Assembly (NCBI RefSeq): GCF_050627025.1
Contig: NZ_CP192472.1
Origin: Variovorax paradoxus_P
GTDB taxonomy: Bacteria; Pseudomonadota; Gammaproteobacteria; Burkholderiales; Burkholderiaceae_C
DNA: 64,000 bases
Direction: 5' to 3' (one strand)
Position numbers and translations under genes: made by a program. Positions 27,239-35,725 of this stretch are shown in pieces. Position 1 is the first letter of the stretch. Every line of letters begins with the position of its first letter. Below the pieces are notes generated by a model. The model made no database searches. It saw nothing but the letters and a program-made list of their open reading frames with translations, and was not told the DNA's origin.

Positions 27239-27630
27239 ACCGCAGGCTGAACATCCTGGCTGCCGAAGAACACATCGACGACGGCGACCCGAAAGTGCTG
27301 CAACTGCCCAACGATGCAGACCCGCTCGCCATCGAGGTGTGCCTGGAAGACATCGAGCGCATCGACCTGAATTTTCCGAAGTTCACCGACGGGCGCGCGT
27401 ACAGCCAGGCCTTTTTGCTGCGCCGCCGCCTGGGCTTCAAGGGCGACATCCGCGCCACGGGCGACGTGCTGATCGACCAACTGGTGCAGATGGAACGCAC
27501 CGGTTTTTCGAGCGCCGTGCTCAAGGAAGGCGTGGACGCCTCCGACGCGCAGCGCCAGTTCGACCGCTTTGCCGCTTTCTACCAGGGCGACGCGGTGCAG
27601 CCGGCGCCGCACTTCGTGGCCAGCAACTGA
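27235..27630 (+). CDS. DUF934 protein linked to sulfite reductase
   Basis: 131 residues, overlapping cysI by 4 nt, so translation is coupled. It matches the DUF934 family, almost always found next to cysI in proteobacteria: LEDIERIDLNFPKFTDGRAYSQAFLLRRRLGFKGDIRATGDVLIDQL (fragments). It is small, soluble and without cofactor motifs. A role in sulfite reductase assembly or activity is an inference from its strict gene neighbourhood; the biochemical function is unknown. Confidence 0.88.
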   Translation: MNRRLNILAAEEHIDDGDPKVLQLPNDADPLAIEVCLEDIERIDLNFPKFTDGRAYSQAFLLRRRLGFKGDIRATGDVLIDQLVQMERTGFSSAVLKEGVDASDAQRQFDRFAAFYQGDAVQPAPHFVASN

Positions 27631-27651
27631 GCCCGCACAGGAAATCCAGAC

Positions 27652-28284
27652 ATGAGCATCGCCACGGACATCGACCTTGCACGCATCAACACCGAACTCG
27701 GCCGCAACGCCGAGGGACTGGTGGATTGGGCGATCGGCCTCGGCCAACCCGCAATCGTTACCACCAACTTTCGCCCGTTCGAGGCCGTGATCCTTCACAT
27801 GGTCACGCGTGCCAAGCGCGATGTTCCTGTGATCTGGATGGACAACGGCTACAACACCGAGGCCACCTACCGCTTTGCCGACGAGGTGACGAAGCAGTTG
27901 GGGCTGGATTTGCATATCTACCTGCCGCGCCGCTCACGCGCGCACCGTGAAGCGGTGGAGGGCCCGACTCCGGCGCTCGACGATCCGCGCCATGCCGCCT
28001 TCACCGAAGAAGTGAAGCTGGAGCCCTTTGCCCGTGCACTGCGCGAAACGGCGCCCAAGGTGTGGTTTACCGCGCTGCGGGCCACCGACACCGCCGTGCG
28101 CGCACAGATGGACCCGGTCAGCGTCAACCCCGACGGCCTGATCAAGGTTGCGCCGCTCCTGCACTGGTCGTCCAAGGATTTGTACGAGTACTGCGAAGCG
28201 AACGGCCTGCCCAACAACTTCGACTATGTGGACCCGACCAAGGGCGAAGACAACCGCGAATGCGGCTTGCATCTTTCGCACTGA
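27652..28284 (+). CDS. cysH: PAPS/APS reductase family protein, thioredoxin-dependent type without Fe-S cysteines
   Basis: 210 residues. It reduces activated sulfate to sulfite. The catalytic C-terminal ECGLH motif is present. Only two cysteines occur in the whole protein (YEYCEANG and ECGLH), so the CC...CxxC cluster motif of 4Fe-4S APS reductases is absent. KVWFTALRATDTAVRAQMDPV stands where E. coli has WFAGLRREQSGSRANLPV, which points to the PAPS-using type. No cysC (APS kinase) or CysN-CysC fusion is in the cluster, so the true substrate is uncertain. The length is a little shorter than E. coli CysH. Confidence 0.85.
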   Translation: MSIATDIDLARINTELGRNAEGLVDWAIGLGQPAIVTTNFRPFEAVILHMVTRAKRDVPVIWMDNGYNTEATYRFADEVTKQLGLDLHIYLPRRSRAHREAVEGPTPALDDPRHAAFTEEVKLEPFARALRETAPKVWFTALRATDTAVRAQMDPVSVNPDGLIKVAPLLHWSSKDLYEYCEANGLPNNFDYVDPTKGEDNRECGLHLSH

Positions 28285-28316
28285 ACGATCGATCTCCGCA
28301 TTCAGGACCCCATCCG

Positions 28317-29270
28317 ATGAACGCCCGTACCGAAGCCGAACTTTTGCAGCCTCCGATGCATTCTCCTGCGCACCTGTCCAACACCCACCTCGATGCGCTC
28401 GAGGAAGAAACCATCTTCATCCTGCGTGAAGTCGCGGCCGCCTTCGAGCGCCCCACCCTGCTGTTTTCGGGCGGCAAGGATTCGCTGGTGCTGCTGAAGT
28501 GCGCCGAAAAGGCTTTCGGCGCCGGCCGCATTCCTTACCCGCTGCTGATGATCGACACGGGCCACAATTTTCCTGAGGTTACGGCCTACCGCGACCAGCG
28601 CGCCAAGGAGCTGGGCGCCGAGCTCATCGTGCGCAGCGTCGAAGATTCGATGGCGCGCGGCACCGTGCGCCTGGCGCATCCCGGCGAATCGCGCAACGCG
28701 CACCAGTCGGTCACGCTGCTCGAGGCGATTGAAGAATTCCGCTTCGATGCGCTGATCGGCGGCGCCCGCCGCGACGAAGAGAAGGCACGCGCCAAGGAGC
28801 GCATCTTTTCGCACCGCGACAGCTTCGGCCAATGGCAGCCCAAGGACCAGCGCCCCGAACTGTGGACACTGTTCAACACGCGCCTGGCCCCGGGAGAGCA
28901 CTTTCGCGTGTTCCCCATTTCGAACTGGACCGAGCTCGACGTGTGGCAATACATCGAGCGTGAGCACGTCGGCCTGCCGTCGATCTACTACACGCACAAG
29001 CGCGAAGTGGTCGAACGCCGAGGTCTTCTGGTGCCGGTAACCGAACTCACGCCACCGCGTGACGGCGAAACGGTGCAGGTGCGCGATGTGCGCTTTCGCA
29101 CCGTGGGCGACATCACGACCACCTGCCCGGTCGAGAGCCTGGCGGCCGATGCCGGCGACGTGGTGCTCGAGACGCTGTCGGTCGACGTGAGCGAGCGCGG
29201 GGCCACGCGCATGGACGACATGACTTCGGAAGCTTCGATGGAGAAGCGCAAGAAAGACGGATATTTTTGA
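28317..29270 (+). CDS. cysD: Sulfate adenylyltransferase subunit 2
   Basis: 317 residues from ATG 28317. It forms the ATP sulfurylase heterodimer with CysN, making adenosine 5'-phosphosulfate. The PP-loop SGGKDSLVLLK lies near residue 55. LLMIDTGHNFPEVTAYRD, DALIGGARRDEEKARAKERIFS and the C-terminal TTCPVESLAA and KRKKDGYF complete the family pattern. The stop overlaps the cysN start by one base (TGATG), so translation is coupled. Confidence 0.95.
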   Translation: MNARTEAELLQPPMHSPAHLSNTHLDALEEETIFILREVAAAFERPTLLFSGGKDSLVLLKCAEKAFGAGRIPYPLLMIDTGHNFPEVTAYRDQRAKELGAELIVRSVEDSMARGTVRLAHPGESRNAHQSVTLLEAIEEFRFDALIGGARRDEEKARAKERIFSHRDSFGQWQPKDQRPELWTLFNTRLAPGEHFRVFPISNWTELDVWQYIEREHVGLPSIYYTHKREVVERRGLLVPVTELTPPRDGETVQVRDVRFRTVGDITTTCPVESLAADAGDVVLETLSVDVSERGATRMDDMTSEASMEKRKKDGYF

Positions 29271-30607
29271 TGAGCACGACGACGGCAACTCTCGATAGCA
29301 ACGCCCTGCACGGCGACACCGGCACCGCCTTGCGCTTCATCACCTGCGGCTCGGTGGACGACGGCAAGAGCACGCTCATCGGCCGCCTGCTGGTCGACAG
29401 CAAGACCGTGCTGCAAGACCAGCTCGCCGGCGTGCAGCGCGGCGGTGAAACCGACCTGGCCTTGCTCACCGACGGCCTTTCGGCCGAGCGCGAACAGGGC
29501 ATCACCATCGACGTGGCCTATCGCTACTTTTCGACCGCCAAGCGCAAGTTCATCATCGGCGACGCGCCGGGGCATGAGCAGTACACCCGCAACATGGTCA
29601 CGGCCGCCTCCGCAGCCGATGCCGCCGTGGTGCTGGTCGATGCCACCAAGCTGGCCTGGGCCGCCGAAGTGGAAGACGGCACCGTGGTCAAGCGCGAGCT
29701 GCTGCCGCAAACCCGCCGCCACACGCTGCTGACCCATCTGCTGCGCGTGCAGTCGATCGTGTTCGCAGTCAACAAGCTCGACGCCATCGACGATGCCGCC
29801 CTGGCCTTCGAACGCATCTCGACTGCGCTGAACGCCTTTGCCGAAGCAGCCGGCGTGCAGGTGGCCGCCATCGTGCCGATCTCTGCCCTCAAGGGCTGGA
29901 ACGTGGCCGCGCGCCATGCCGACTGGGTCGGCTACGAAGGCCCGAGCCTGCTCGAACTGCTCGAAGAGCTGCCGGTGACCGTGCAGGACGAGGCCGTGCC
30001 CTTCGCCTTTCCGGTGCAGTGGGTCGAAAAGTTCTCTTCCTCGGCCGACACTTCGCAGGGCCGCCGCGTGTTCTGGGGCCGTGTGGCCTCGGGCCATGTA
30101 GAGCCCGGCCAGCGCGTGACCGTGCTGCCCAGCAACCAGACGGCCACGGTCGCCCAGGTACTGAGCCACACGCGCCAGCCGACGACGGTGCATGCGGGCC
30201 ACAGCGCCGGCATCGTGCTCGACCGCGAGGTGGACGTGTCTCGCGGCGACTGGCTGCTGGCGCCCGGAGCCTTCGAGCCCGTGCGCGAAATTACCGCCAC
30301 GGTCGCCTGGCTCGACGACGAACCGCTGGTTGCGGGCCGGGTCTACTGGGCGCTGCAAGGCCACCGCTGGGTCAAGGCCAAGGTGGCGCGCATCGTCGAC
30401 CGGGTGAACATCACCACGCTCGAATCGGAGCCGACGGCACAGCTGGAGGCCAATTCCATCGGCGACGTGGTGCTTGCGCTGCAGCAGCCGCTGGCCGTTC
30501 TGCCGTTCACGCAATCGCGCGCATTGGGCTCGCTGGTACTGGTCGATACGGCCACCCACAAGACCGCCGCCGCCGTGCTCGTGCAGCCCGCCGCCGCAAA
30601 GGCCTAA
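29270..30607 (+). CDS. cysN: Sulfate adenylyltransferase subunit 1 (GTPase)
   Basis: 445 residues from ATG 29270. It is an elongation-factor-like GTPase that couples GTP hydrolysis to APS formation. G1 is GSVDDGKSTLIGRL, G2/G3 includes EREQGITIDVAYRYF and DAPGHEQYTRNMVT, and G4 is NKLD. Two beta-barrel domains follow. The protein stops at the usual end of CysN and carries no APS kinase fusion. It is the last clear gene of the cys operon; fdxA follows after 44 nt containing a small TCGGG-ttt-CCCGA-type hairpin. Confidence 0.95.
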   Translation: MSTTTATLDSNALHGDTGTALRFITCGSVDDGKSTLIGRLLVDSKTVLQDQLAGVQRGGETDLALLTDGLSAEREQGITIDVAYRYFSTAKRKFIIGDAPGHEQYTRNMVTAASAADAAVVLVDATKLAWAAEVEDGTVVKRELLPQTRRHTLLTHLLRVQSIVFAVNKLDAIDDAALAFERISTALNAFAEAAGVQVAAIVPISALKGWNVAARHADWVGYEGPSLLELLEELPVTVQDEAVPFAFPVQWVEKFSSSADTSQGRRVFWGRVASGHVEPGQRVTVLPSNQTATVAQVLSHTRQPTTVHAGHSAGIVLDREVDVSRGDWLLAPGAFEPVREITATVAWLDDEPLVAGRVYWALQGHRWVKAKVARIVDRVNITTLESEPTAQLEANSIGDVVLALQQPLAVLPFTQSRALGSLVLVDTATHKTAAAVLVQPAAAKA

Positions 30608-30651
30608 AATCTCGGGTTTTCCCGACCCACATACCTGACGTTAGAAGACAA

Positions 30652-30981
30652 ATGACCCACGTCGTCTCTGAAGCCTGCATCCGCTGCAAATACACCGACT
30701 GCGTGGACGTATGCCCCGTGGATTGCTTCCGCGAAGGTCCCAACATGCTGGTGATCGACCCGGACGAATGCATCGATTGCGCTGTTTGCATTCCTGAATG
30801 CCCTGTCAATGCAATCTACGCCGAGGAAGACCTCCCGGCCAACCAGATCGCCTTCATCAAGCTCAACGCCGAGCTCGCGCTGGCCGACGGCTGGAAGAGC
30901 ATCACCAAGCGCAAGCCGGCACTGCCCGACGCTGAAGAGTGGAAAGACAAGACCGACAAGATCGGCGAACTGATCCGTTGA
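30652..30981 (+). CDS. fdxA: 7Fe ferredoxin ([3Fe-4S][4Fe-4S])
   Basis: 109 residues. The first cluster region is C9-x2-C12-x4-C17-x3-C21 and the second is C40-x2-C43-x2-C46-x3-C50, the Azotobacter FdI-like arrangement giving one 3Fe-4S and one 4Fe-4S cluster. The C-terminal LNAELALADGWKSITKRKPALPDAEEW region is typical of FdxA (fragment of it shown). It is a cytosolic electron carrier and probably serves CysI together with the reductase encoded next; the two genes overlap by 4 nt. Confidence 0.95.
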   Translation: MTHVVSEACIRCKYTDCVDVCPVDCFREGPNMLVIDPDECIDCAVCIPECPVNAIYAEEDLPANQIAFIKLNAELALADGWKSITKRKPALPDAEEWKDKTDKIGELIR

Positions 30982-32021
30982 ACCCGGCAGGCGCAGCCCC
31001 CGTCGAGACCGACGCGCTGATCATCGGCGCCGGTCCGGTCGGGCTGTTCCAGGCCTTTCAGCTCGGCCTGCTCGAAATTTCGTGCCACATCGTCGATGCG
31101 CTGCCTGCCGCGGGCGGCCAGTGCGTGGCGCTCTATGGCGACAAGCCGATCTACGACATTCCGGGCACACCGGCCACCAGCGGGCGCGATCTTGCGCAAT
31201 CGCTGCTGAAGCAGGTTGCGCCGTTCAAGCCGCAGTTCCACTTTGGCGAGCAGGTTGCCACCCTCGCCCGCCAGGCCGATGAGCGCTTGCTGCTGACGAC
31301 ATCCGCAGGCAAGGCCTTCCTGGCCAAAACGGTATTCATTGCCGCAGGCGTCGGCGCCTTCGTGCCCAAGCGCATTGCAGTCGAAGGCATTGCGCAGTTC
31401 GAAGGCAGCTCGGTTTTCTATCACCCCGATTCGCTCGACCGCTTTGCCGGCCAAACGGTGGTGGTAAATGGCGGCGACGACATTGCGCTGCAAACCGCGA
31501 TCGCGCTCGCGGCCATTGCCAGACAGGTCACGCTGGTTCACCGGCGCGACGGGTTCCAGGCCGACGAAGGCCTGGTCGCGTCAATGCGCGCGCTGGTGGC
31601 AGAAGGCAAGCTGGCGTTCAAGGTGGGCCAACCCACCGCTTTCGACGGCAAGCAACTGCAGATCACCACGCCGGATGCGACCACGGTCGATCTACCGCTC
31701 GATGCGCTGGTGGCGTGCCTCGGCATTTCGCCGCGCCTGGGCCCCATTGCCGACTGGGGACTGGAGCTGGAACGCAAGCAAGTGCCCGTCGACACCGAGA
31801 AGTACGAAACCCGCGAGCGCGGCGTGTTTGCGGTGGGCGACATCAACACCTACCCGGGCAAGAAGAAGCTCATCGTCTGCGGCTTTCACGAGGCCACCCT
31901 GGCCGCCTGGGGCGCCGCGGCGCTGGTGTTTCCGGGCAAGGCGATTCCGCTGCAGTACACAACCACCAGCACGCGGCTGCACGAGTTGCTGGGCGTGGCT
32001 GGCTCCGCTACTTCGCGCTAG
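30978..32021 (+). CDS. Ferredoxin-NADP+ reductase, thioredoxin-reductase-like type
   Basis: 347 residues with a TTG start at 30978 overlapping the fdxA stop (TTGA). No nearer ATG would keep the FAD motif, which comes at once: ALIIGAGPVGLFQAFQLGLL. AAGGQCVALYGDKPIYDIPG, the NADPH-binding VVNGGDDIALQTAIAL and the C-terminal FAVGDINTYPGKKKLIVCGFHEATLAA (split here) mark the YumC/TrxR-like FNR family. It links NADPH to FdxA, and thereby likely to sulfite reductase, which lacks a CysJ partner here. Its 3' end overlaps the convergent aminotransferase gene by 14 nt. Confidence 0.9.
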   Translation: MNPAGAAPVETDALIIGAGPVGLFQAFQLGLLEISCHIVDALPAAGGQCVALYGDKPIYDIPGTPATSGRDLAQSLLKQVAPFKPQFHFGEQVATLARQADERLLLTTSAGKAFLAKTVFIAAGVGAFVPKRIAVEGIAQFEGSSVFYHPDSLDRFAGQTVVVNGGDDIALQTAIALAAIARQVTLVHRRDGFQADEGLVASMRALVAEGKLAFKVGQPTAFDGKQLQITTPDATTVDLPLDALVACLGISPRLGPIADWGLELERKQVPVDTEKYETRERGVFAVGDINTYPGKKKLIVCGFHEATLAAWGAAALVFPGKAIPLQYTTTSTRLHELLGVAGSATSR

Positions 32022-33312
32022 GCAGCAAGGCCCGGTATTCGCCGATGAAGCTGCCGATGGCGGCGGCGAAGCGGTCGATGTCCGCATCCTGCAACGGCAG
32101 CGAGAGCACGACAAAGCCGCGCGGCGAGGCATAGATGCCCTGGCTCAAAAGGTGAAAGAACAGCAGCTGGCGCACTCGCCCGTCCACCTGCGCAAGATCG
32201 TCCACGCGCTGCACTTCTCCTCGCAGGAAATGCGCATTCATCAACGACCCCACGCCGGTGAACTGCATGGCCACGTCTTCCTTCGTGCACAGCGCATTGA
32301 GCCGCGCACGCATCGCATCGCCGCGCTCGGCCAGCGCGCCGGCTGCCTCGGGCGTGAACAGCCTGGTGAGGCCGGCATATCCGGCTGCCATGGTCATCAC
32401 GTTGTTGTTGAAGGTGCCCGAATGCGAGAGCGAGCCCGTGCGCGGATCGAACTGCCCCATGACGTCTGCACGCCCGCCGAAAGCCCCAAACGACATGCCG
32501 CCGCCGATGTACTTGCCCAGCGTGGTCAGGTCTGACCGGATGCCCAGCTTGTTGGCAAGGCCGCTCGGCGCCAGGCGCGAGGTCATGACCTCATCGAAAA
32601 CCAGCAGCGCACCCACCTTGGTCGCGCCATCGCGAAGCGCGCGCAGAAAATCGAGCCGCCCCGGAATGCAACCGCTCGCGCCCTGCATGGGTTCGACCAG
32701 GATGGCGGCAATTTCGGCCCCGTGCGCCTCGATCTGCTCGGCCGCGGCCTGAACGTCGTTGTAGGGCAGCACCAGAAAGTCGAAGGGCACGGTCGTCGGC
32801 AAGGGCTTGGCGCCAAAGCCGAGCACGCCGCCGTGATAGCCGCCCGAGAACACCACGATCTTTCGGCGGCCGGTGAAATGCAGCGCGGCCGTAAGCGCCA
32901 TCAGGTTTGCCTCGGTGCCCGAGTTGGTGAAGCGCAATTGCTCGATCTGCGGAAAGCGTTCGCAGATGGTTCTTGCCAGCCGCCCTTCGAGCAGGTTGTG
33001 CCCCGTGAGGTTGATGCCGCCCTGCATTGCCTCGATGACGGCATCGCGGATTTCCGGTGCCGAGTGGCCGTATACACCGGCCGTGTACTCGGCGATGAAA
33101 TCTGCATAGCGGTGGCCGTCGGCGTCCCAAAGTGCCGCGCCCTCGCCCTTGGCGATGGTGAGCGGAAACGGCGCGTAGAAAAGTACCGAGCGGCTGTTGG
33201 CACCCGGCATGTAGCGCGTCTGCTCCTCGAACTGGCGCCGGCTCGCGGGGTTGCTGGCGACAAAGCGCCGATGCGCCTCGGCAAGGGCTTGGTCGATTGC
33301 AGCATCAGTCAT
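32008..33312 (-). CDS. Class III PLP-dependent aminotransferase (glutamate-1-semialdehyde aminomutase-like)
   Basis: 434 residues. Fold type I features are present: the N-terminal GEGAALWDADGHRYADFIAEYTAGVYGHS (split here), TNSGTEANLMAL for PLP phosphate binding, LLVFDEVMTSRL with the ring aspartate, and the Schiff-base lysine in TLGKYIGGGMSFGAFGG. It is not the housekeeping HemL, whose motifs differ. It is probably an amino-acid or amine transaminase of unknown substrate. It is divergent from a TetR gene, its likely regulator, and convergent with the ferredoxin reductase gene. Confidence 0.85.
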   Translation of the reverse strand: MTDAAIDQALAEAHRRFVASNPASRRQFEEQTRYMPGANSRSVLFYAPFPLTIAKGEGAALWDADGHRYADFIAEYTAGVYGHSAPEIRDAVIEAMQGGINLTGHNLLEGRLARTICERFPQIEQLRFTNSGTEANLMALTAALHFTGRRKIVVFSGGYHGGVLGFGAKPLPTTVPFDFLVLPYNDVQAAAEQIEAHGAEIAAILVEPMQGASGCIPGRLDFLRALRDGATKVGALLVFDEVMTSRLAPSGLANKLGIRSDLTTLGKYIGGGMSFGAFGGRADVMGQFDPRTGSLSHSGTFNNNVMTMAAGYAGLTRLFTPEAAGALAERGDAMRARLNALCTKEDVAMQFTGVGSLMNAHFLRGEVQRVDDLAQVDGRVRQLLFFHLLSQGIYASPRGFVVLSLPLQDADIDRFAAAIGSFIGEYRALLPSAK

Positions 33313-33358
33313 GGACTGGTCCTTCGAAAGTGGGAGGTCAGGGATTGATCTCTGGTTA

Positions 33359-33393
33359 ATTGATCAATGCTCAATTAATATTGTTTATACAAT
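33359..33393. promoter_or_regulatory. Two palindromes between the aminotransferase and TetR genes
   Basis: The AT-rich 99-bp divergent space contains a perfect ATTGATCAAT (33359-33368) and an inverted repeat ATTGT-TTAT-ACAAT (33380-33393). Such spaced dyads are typical TetR-family operators, and the position suits repression of both genes. Confidence 0.5.
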
Positions 33394-33411
33394 CAATTTA
33401 ATCCCCGCACA

Positions 33412-34158
33412 ATGGCTGCATCCATGAAGAAGACCGCACCCGAAACCAAACCCAAAACCGCGGGCCGCCCCGCCGGCGGTGGCGCGCTGTCGAAGCGGCT
33501 CATCGCCCAAGCCGCCCTGGCCCACATCGACGAGTTCGGCCTCGGCGCCTTCAGCATGCGCGAGATTGCGGCGCGCCTGGGCGTCTATCCGGCCACGGTG
33601 CATTGGCATGTGAGCACCCGCGAGGCGCTGCTTGCCGAAGTGGCCGCCATGGTGATGGCCGACGTCACGCCGCCGCCCGGCCAAGCGGGCTGGCAGGAAT
33701 GGATTGCGCAACTGTTTCGCCGCTGCCGTGCGGCAGTGCGCCGCCACCCCAACGTGGCCCAGTTGCTGGGCGCGCAACTGGTGTCGAACGGCAGCCTGCC
33801 CACCGAACTGGTCGAGGGCGTGCTTGCAGCCTTGGTCGAAGCCGGGTTCGAAGGGCAACCGCTGTTGGAGGCGTACAACTGCGTGATCGCGGCCATGCTC
33901 GGGTTCGTGACGATGGAGTTCTCGCCCCTGCCCGCGGACAACACCCAGGCCTGGGCCGAAGAATTGCGCGAGCGCGTCCACACCATTCGCCCGCTCGATC
34001 ACCCGGTGCTCACGCGCAACCTGCCGCTGCTGGCAAACCAGGCTTTCATCGTGCGCTGGGACAACGGCACCGCCGTGCCGCTGGACAGCAGCTTCGATCG
34101 GCATATCCAGATCGTCATCGATGGTTTGGAAGCTTTTGCGCGCAGGCTCGTACAATAG
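33412..34158 (+). CDS. TetR/AcrR-family transcriptional regulator
   Basis: 248 residues from ATG 33412; ATG 33424 is an alternative. A basic lead (KKTAPETKPKTAGRPAGG) precedes the TetR helix-turn-helix: LIAQAALAHIDEFGLGAFSMREIAARLGVYPATVHWHVSTREALLAEV (fragments), about residues 28-75. The C-terminal ligand domain resembles TetR_C-type proteins that bind small aromatic or drug-like molecules. It is divergent from the aminotransferase and probably controls it through the palindromes in between. Confidence 0.88.
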   Translation: MAASMKKTAPETKPKTAGRPAGGGALSKRLIAQAALAHIDEFGLGAFSMREIAARLGVYPATVHWHVSTREALLAEVAAMVMADVTPPPGQAGWQEWIAQLFRRCRAAVRRHPNVAQLLGAQLVSNGSLPTELVEGVLAALVEAGFEGQPLLEAYNCVIAAMLGFVTMEFSPLPADNTQAWAEELRERVHTIRPLDHPVLTRNLPLLANQAFIVRWDNGTAVPLDSSFDRHIQIVIDGLEAFARRLVQ

Positions 34159-34185
34159 TTTCCGCTTTTGCGCTACGGCGCGGAG

Positions 34186-34285
34186 CACCACCGCTAGGGG
34201 TGTCGAGCCGGAATTAGTTCCGGGGCTGACTGAGAGAGTCCCTTTGAACCTGACTGAGGTAATCCTCGCGCAGGGAAGCTGGTCC
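34186..34285 (+). promoter_or_regulatory. TPP riboswitch (THI element)
   Basis: The leader before cytX contains the conserved parts of the thiamine pyrophosphate aptamer in order: GGGGTGTC, the CTGAGAGAGTCCC loop, TTTGAACCTGACTGAGGTAA and CGCAGGGAAGC. Closing-stem bases pair from about 34186 with those around 34285. The intervening GAGCCGGAATTAGTTCCGGGGC (interrupted arm) forms the optional extra stem. When TPP is bound it should reduce expression of the downstream thiamine genes. A TACAAT at 34151 may be the -10 element. Confidence 0.92.
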
Positions 34286-34369
34286 GGCGGCCTGTCGCGT
34301 TGTCTCGCGTGATGGCTCCGCCGCCGGAGCCTCGCCCACCTGCCAAACCTTTTGCACTGGAGCAACTGG

Positions 34370-35725
34370 ATGGCACACGACAACGGCAATTTTTCTTCGG
34401 CCAACGAGGCGCTGACGCCTTTGCCCGCGTCCCAGCGCGTGTTCGGCTGGCACGACCACGCCTCGCTCTGGTTCAGCCTGGGCGTGGGGCTGCTGGTAAT
34501 GCAGATCGGCGCCTACCTGGTGCCGGCGGTGGGCACGCGCGATGCGGCCATTGCCATTGTGCTGGGCTCGCTGCTCGGCGCGGGCCTATTGGCCTGGACG
34601 GCAAGGCTCGGCTGTGAAACAGGGCTTGCAAGCGCAGGACTGATGCACGCCACCTACGGCAGCGCTTTCGCGCGGCTGCCGGTGCTGCTCAACATCGTGC
34701 AGTTGGTGGGCTGGACTACCTTCGAACTGGTAATCATGCGTGAAGGCACGCAGGCTATCGGCCAGCAGGCGTTCGGCCTTACGCTCACCGGACCGTTGGG
34801 CGGCGCGCTTACCACCCTGATCTGGGGCGCGGTGCTGCTGGCGCTGCTCGCAGGCTCCATGGTCAAGCTGGTGCGGCGCTTCGTCAGCCGCTTCGGCCTG
34901 CCGCTGGTGGTGCTGTCGCTGCTGTGGCTCACCTGGCAGTTCGCAACGCGGCTGGAGGCCAAGGGGCTGGACGCGTTCTGGGCGCGTCCGGGTGCCGGGG
35001 GCATGGGCATGTTCAGCGCGCTCGACCTGGTGATCGCAATGCCGGTGTCCTGGCTGCCGCTGGTGGCCGACTATGCGCGGCACGGCAAACGCAGCGCGAA
35101 CGGACAGCGTGGCCTGGGCAGCGCATTCACCGGCACCTGGCTCGGCTACGCGCTGGCCAACATCTGGTGCTATGCGCTGGGCGTGATGGTGGTGAGCGTG
35201 GCCGAGCCAGGCACCGGGCTGGTTACCGCATTGCTGCTCGCCCAAGGCGGCCTGGTGGCGCTGGGCCTCATCCTCATCGACGAACTCGACAACGCCTACG
35301 GCGACGTGTACTCGGGCGCGGTGTCCACCCACAGCCTGCTGCCGCGCTGGAGCGTGCGGCGCTGGGGCCTGCTGATTGCGGCGCTGTGCACCGCCCTGGC
35401 GCTGGTGCTGCCCATGCACACGCTCGAGCCGTTCCTGCTGATGCTGAGCTCGGTGTTCGTGCCGCTCTACGGCGTGATCTTGGGAAGGCTGGGCACAGGC
35501 CGCGCCATTGGCTCGGCCGGCAACCGCCGCGTCGACCTTGGCGCGGCGCTGATCTGGATTGCCGGCATTGCGGCCTATCACGCCGCGGCCAAATGGGCGC
35601 CCCAGTTCGGCTCTGCGCTGCCAACGCTGGCGGCAACCTTCTTGCTGGCGTGGCTCAGCCGGCCCAAGCCGGCATCTACAGCAACGGCAGGCGGTGCATC
35701 GGCACTGGCGCAAAACCGTGGTTGA
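34370..35725 (+). CDS. cytX: Putative hydroxymethylpyrimidine transporter, NCS1 family
   Basis: 451 residues. ATG 34370 is chosen because GGAG lies 8 nt upstream. It has about 12 transmembrane segments with NCS1 features: the N-terminal FGWHDHASLWFSLGVGLLVMQIGAYL (fragments), the conserved ALDLVIAMPVSWLPLVADYAR and DELDNAYGDVYSGAVSTHSL. CytX proteins are linked to thiamine genes and THI riboswitches, and are proposed to import the pyrimidine precursor HMP. The riboswitch directly upstream supports this. Its last 50 nt overlap the convergent thiD. Confidence 0.9.
   Translation: MAHDNGNFSSANEALTPLPASQRVFGWHDHASLWFSLGVGLLVMQIGAYLVPAVGTRDAAIAIVLGSLLGAGLLAWTARLGCETGLASAGLMHATYGSAFARLPVLLNIVQLVGWTTFELVIMREGTQAIGQQAFGLTLTGPLGGALTTLIWGAVLLALLAGSMVKLVRRFVSRFGLPLVVLSLLWLTWQFATRLEAKGLDAFWARPGAGGMGMFSALDLVIAMPVSWLPLVADYARHGKRSANGQRGLGSAFTGTWLGYALANIWCYALGVMVVSVAEPGTGLVTALLLAQGGLVALGLILIDELDNAYGDVYSGAVSTHSLLPRWSVRRWGLLIAALCTALALVLPMHTLEPFLLMLSSVFVPLYGVILGRLGTGRAIGSAGNRRVDLGAALIWIAGIAAYHAAAKWAPQFGSALPTLAATFLLAWLSRPKPASTATAGGASALAQNRG

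Noticed and set aside
32008..33312. Housekeeping hemL (glutamate-1-semialdehyde aminomutase)
   Set aside because: The overall fold matches, but its regulator context and several motifs (for example LGKYIGGGMSFGAFGG followed by RADVMGQF) suit the wider class III aminotransferase group rather than the essential heme enzyme.
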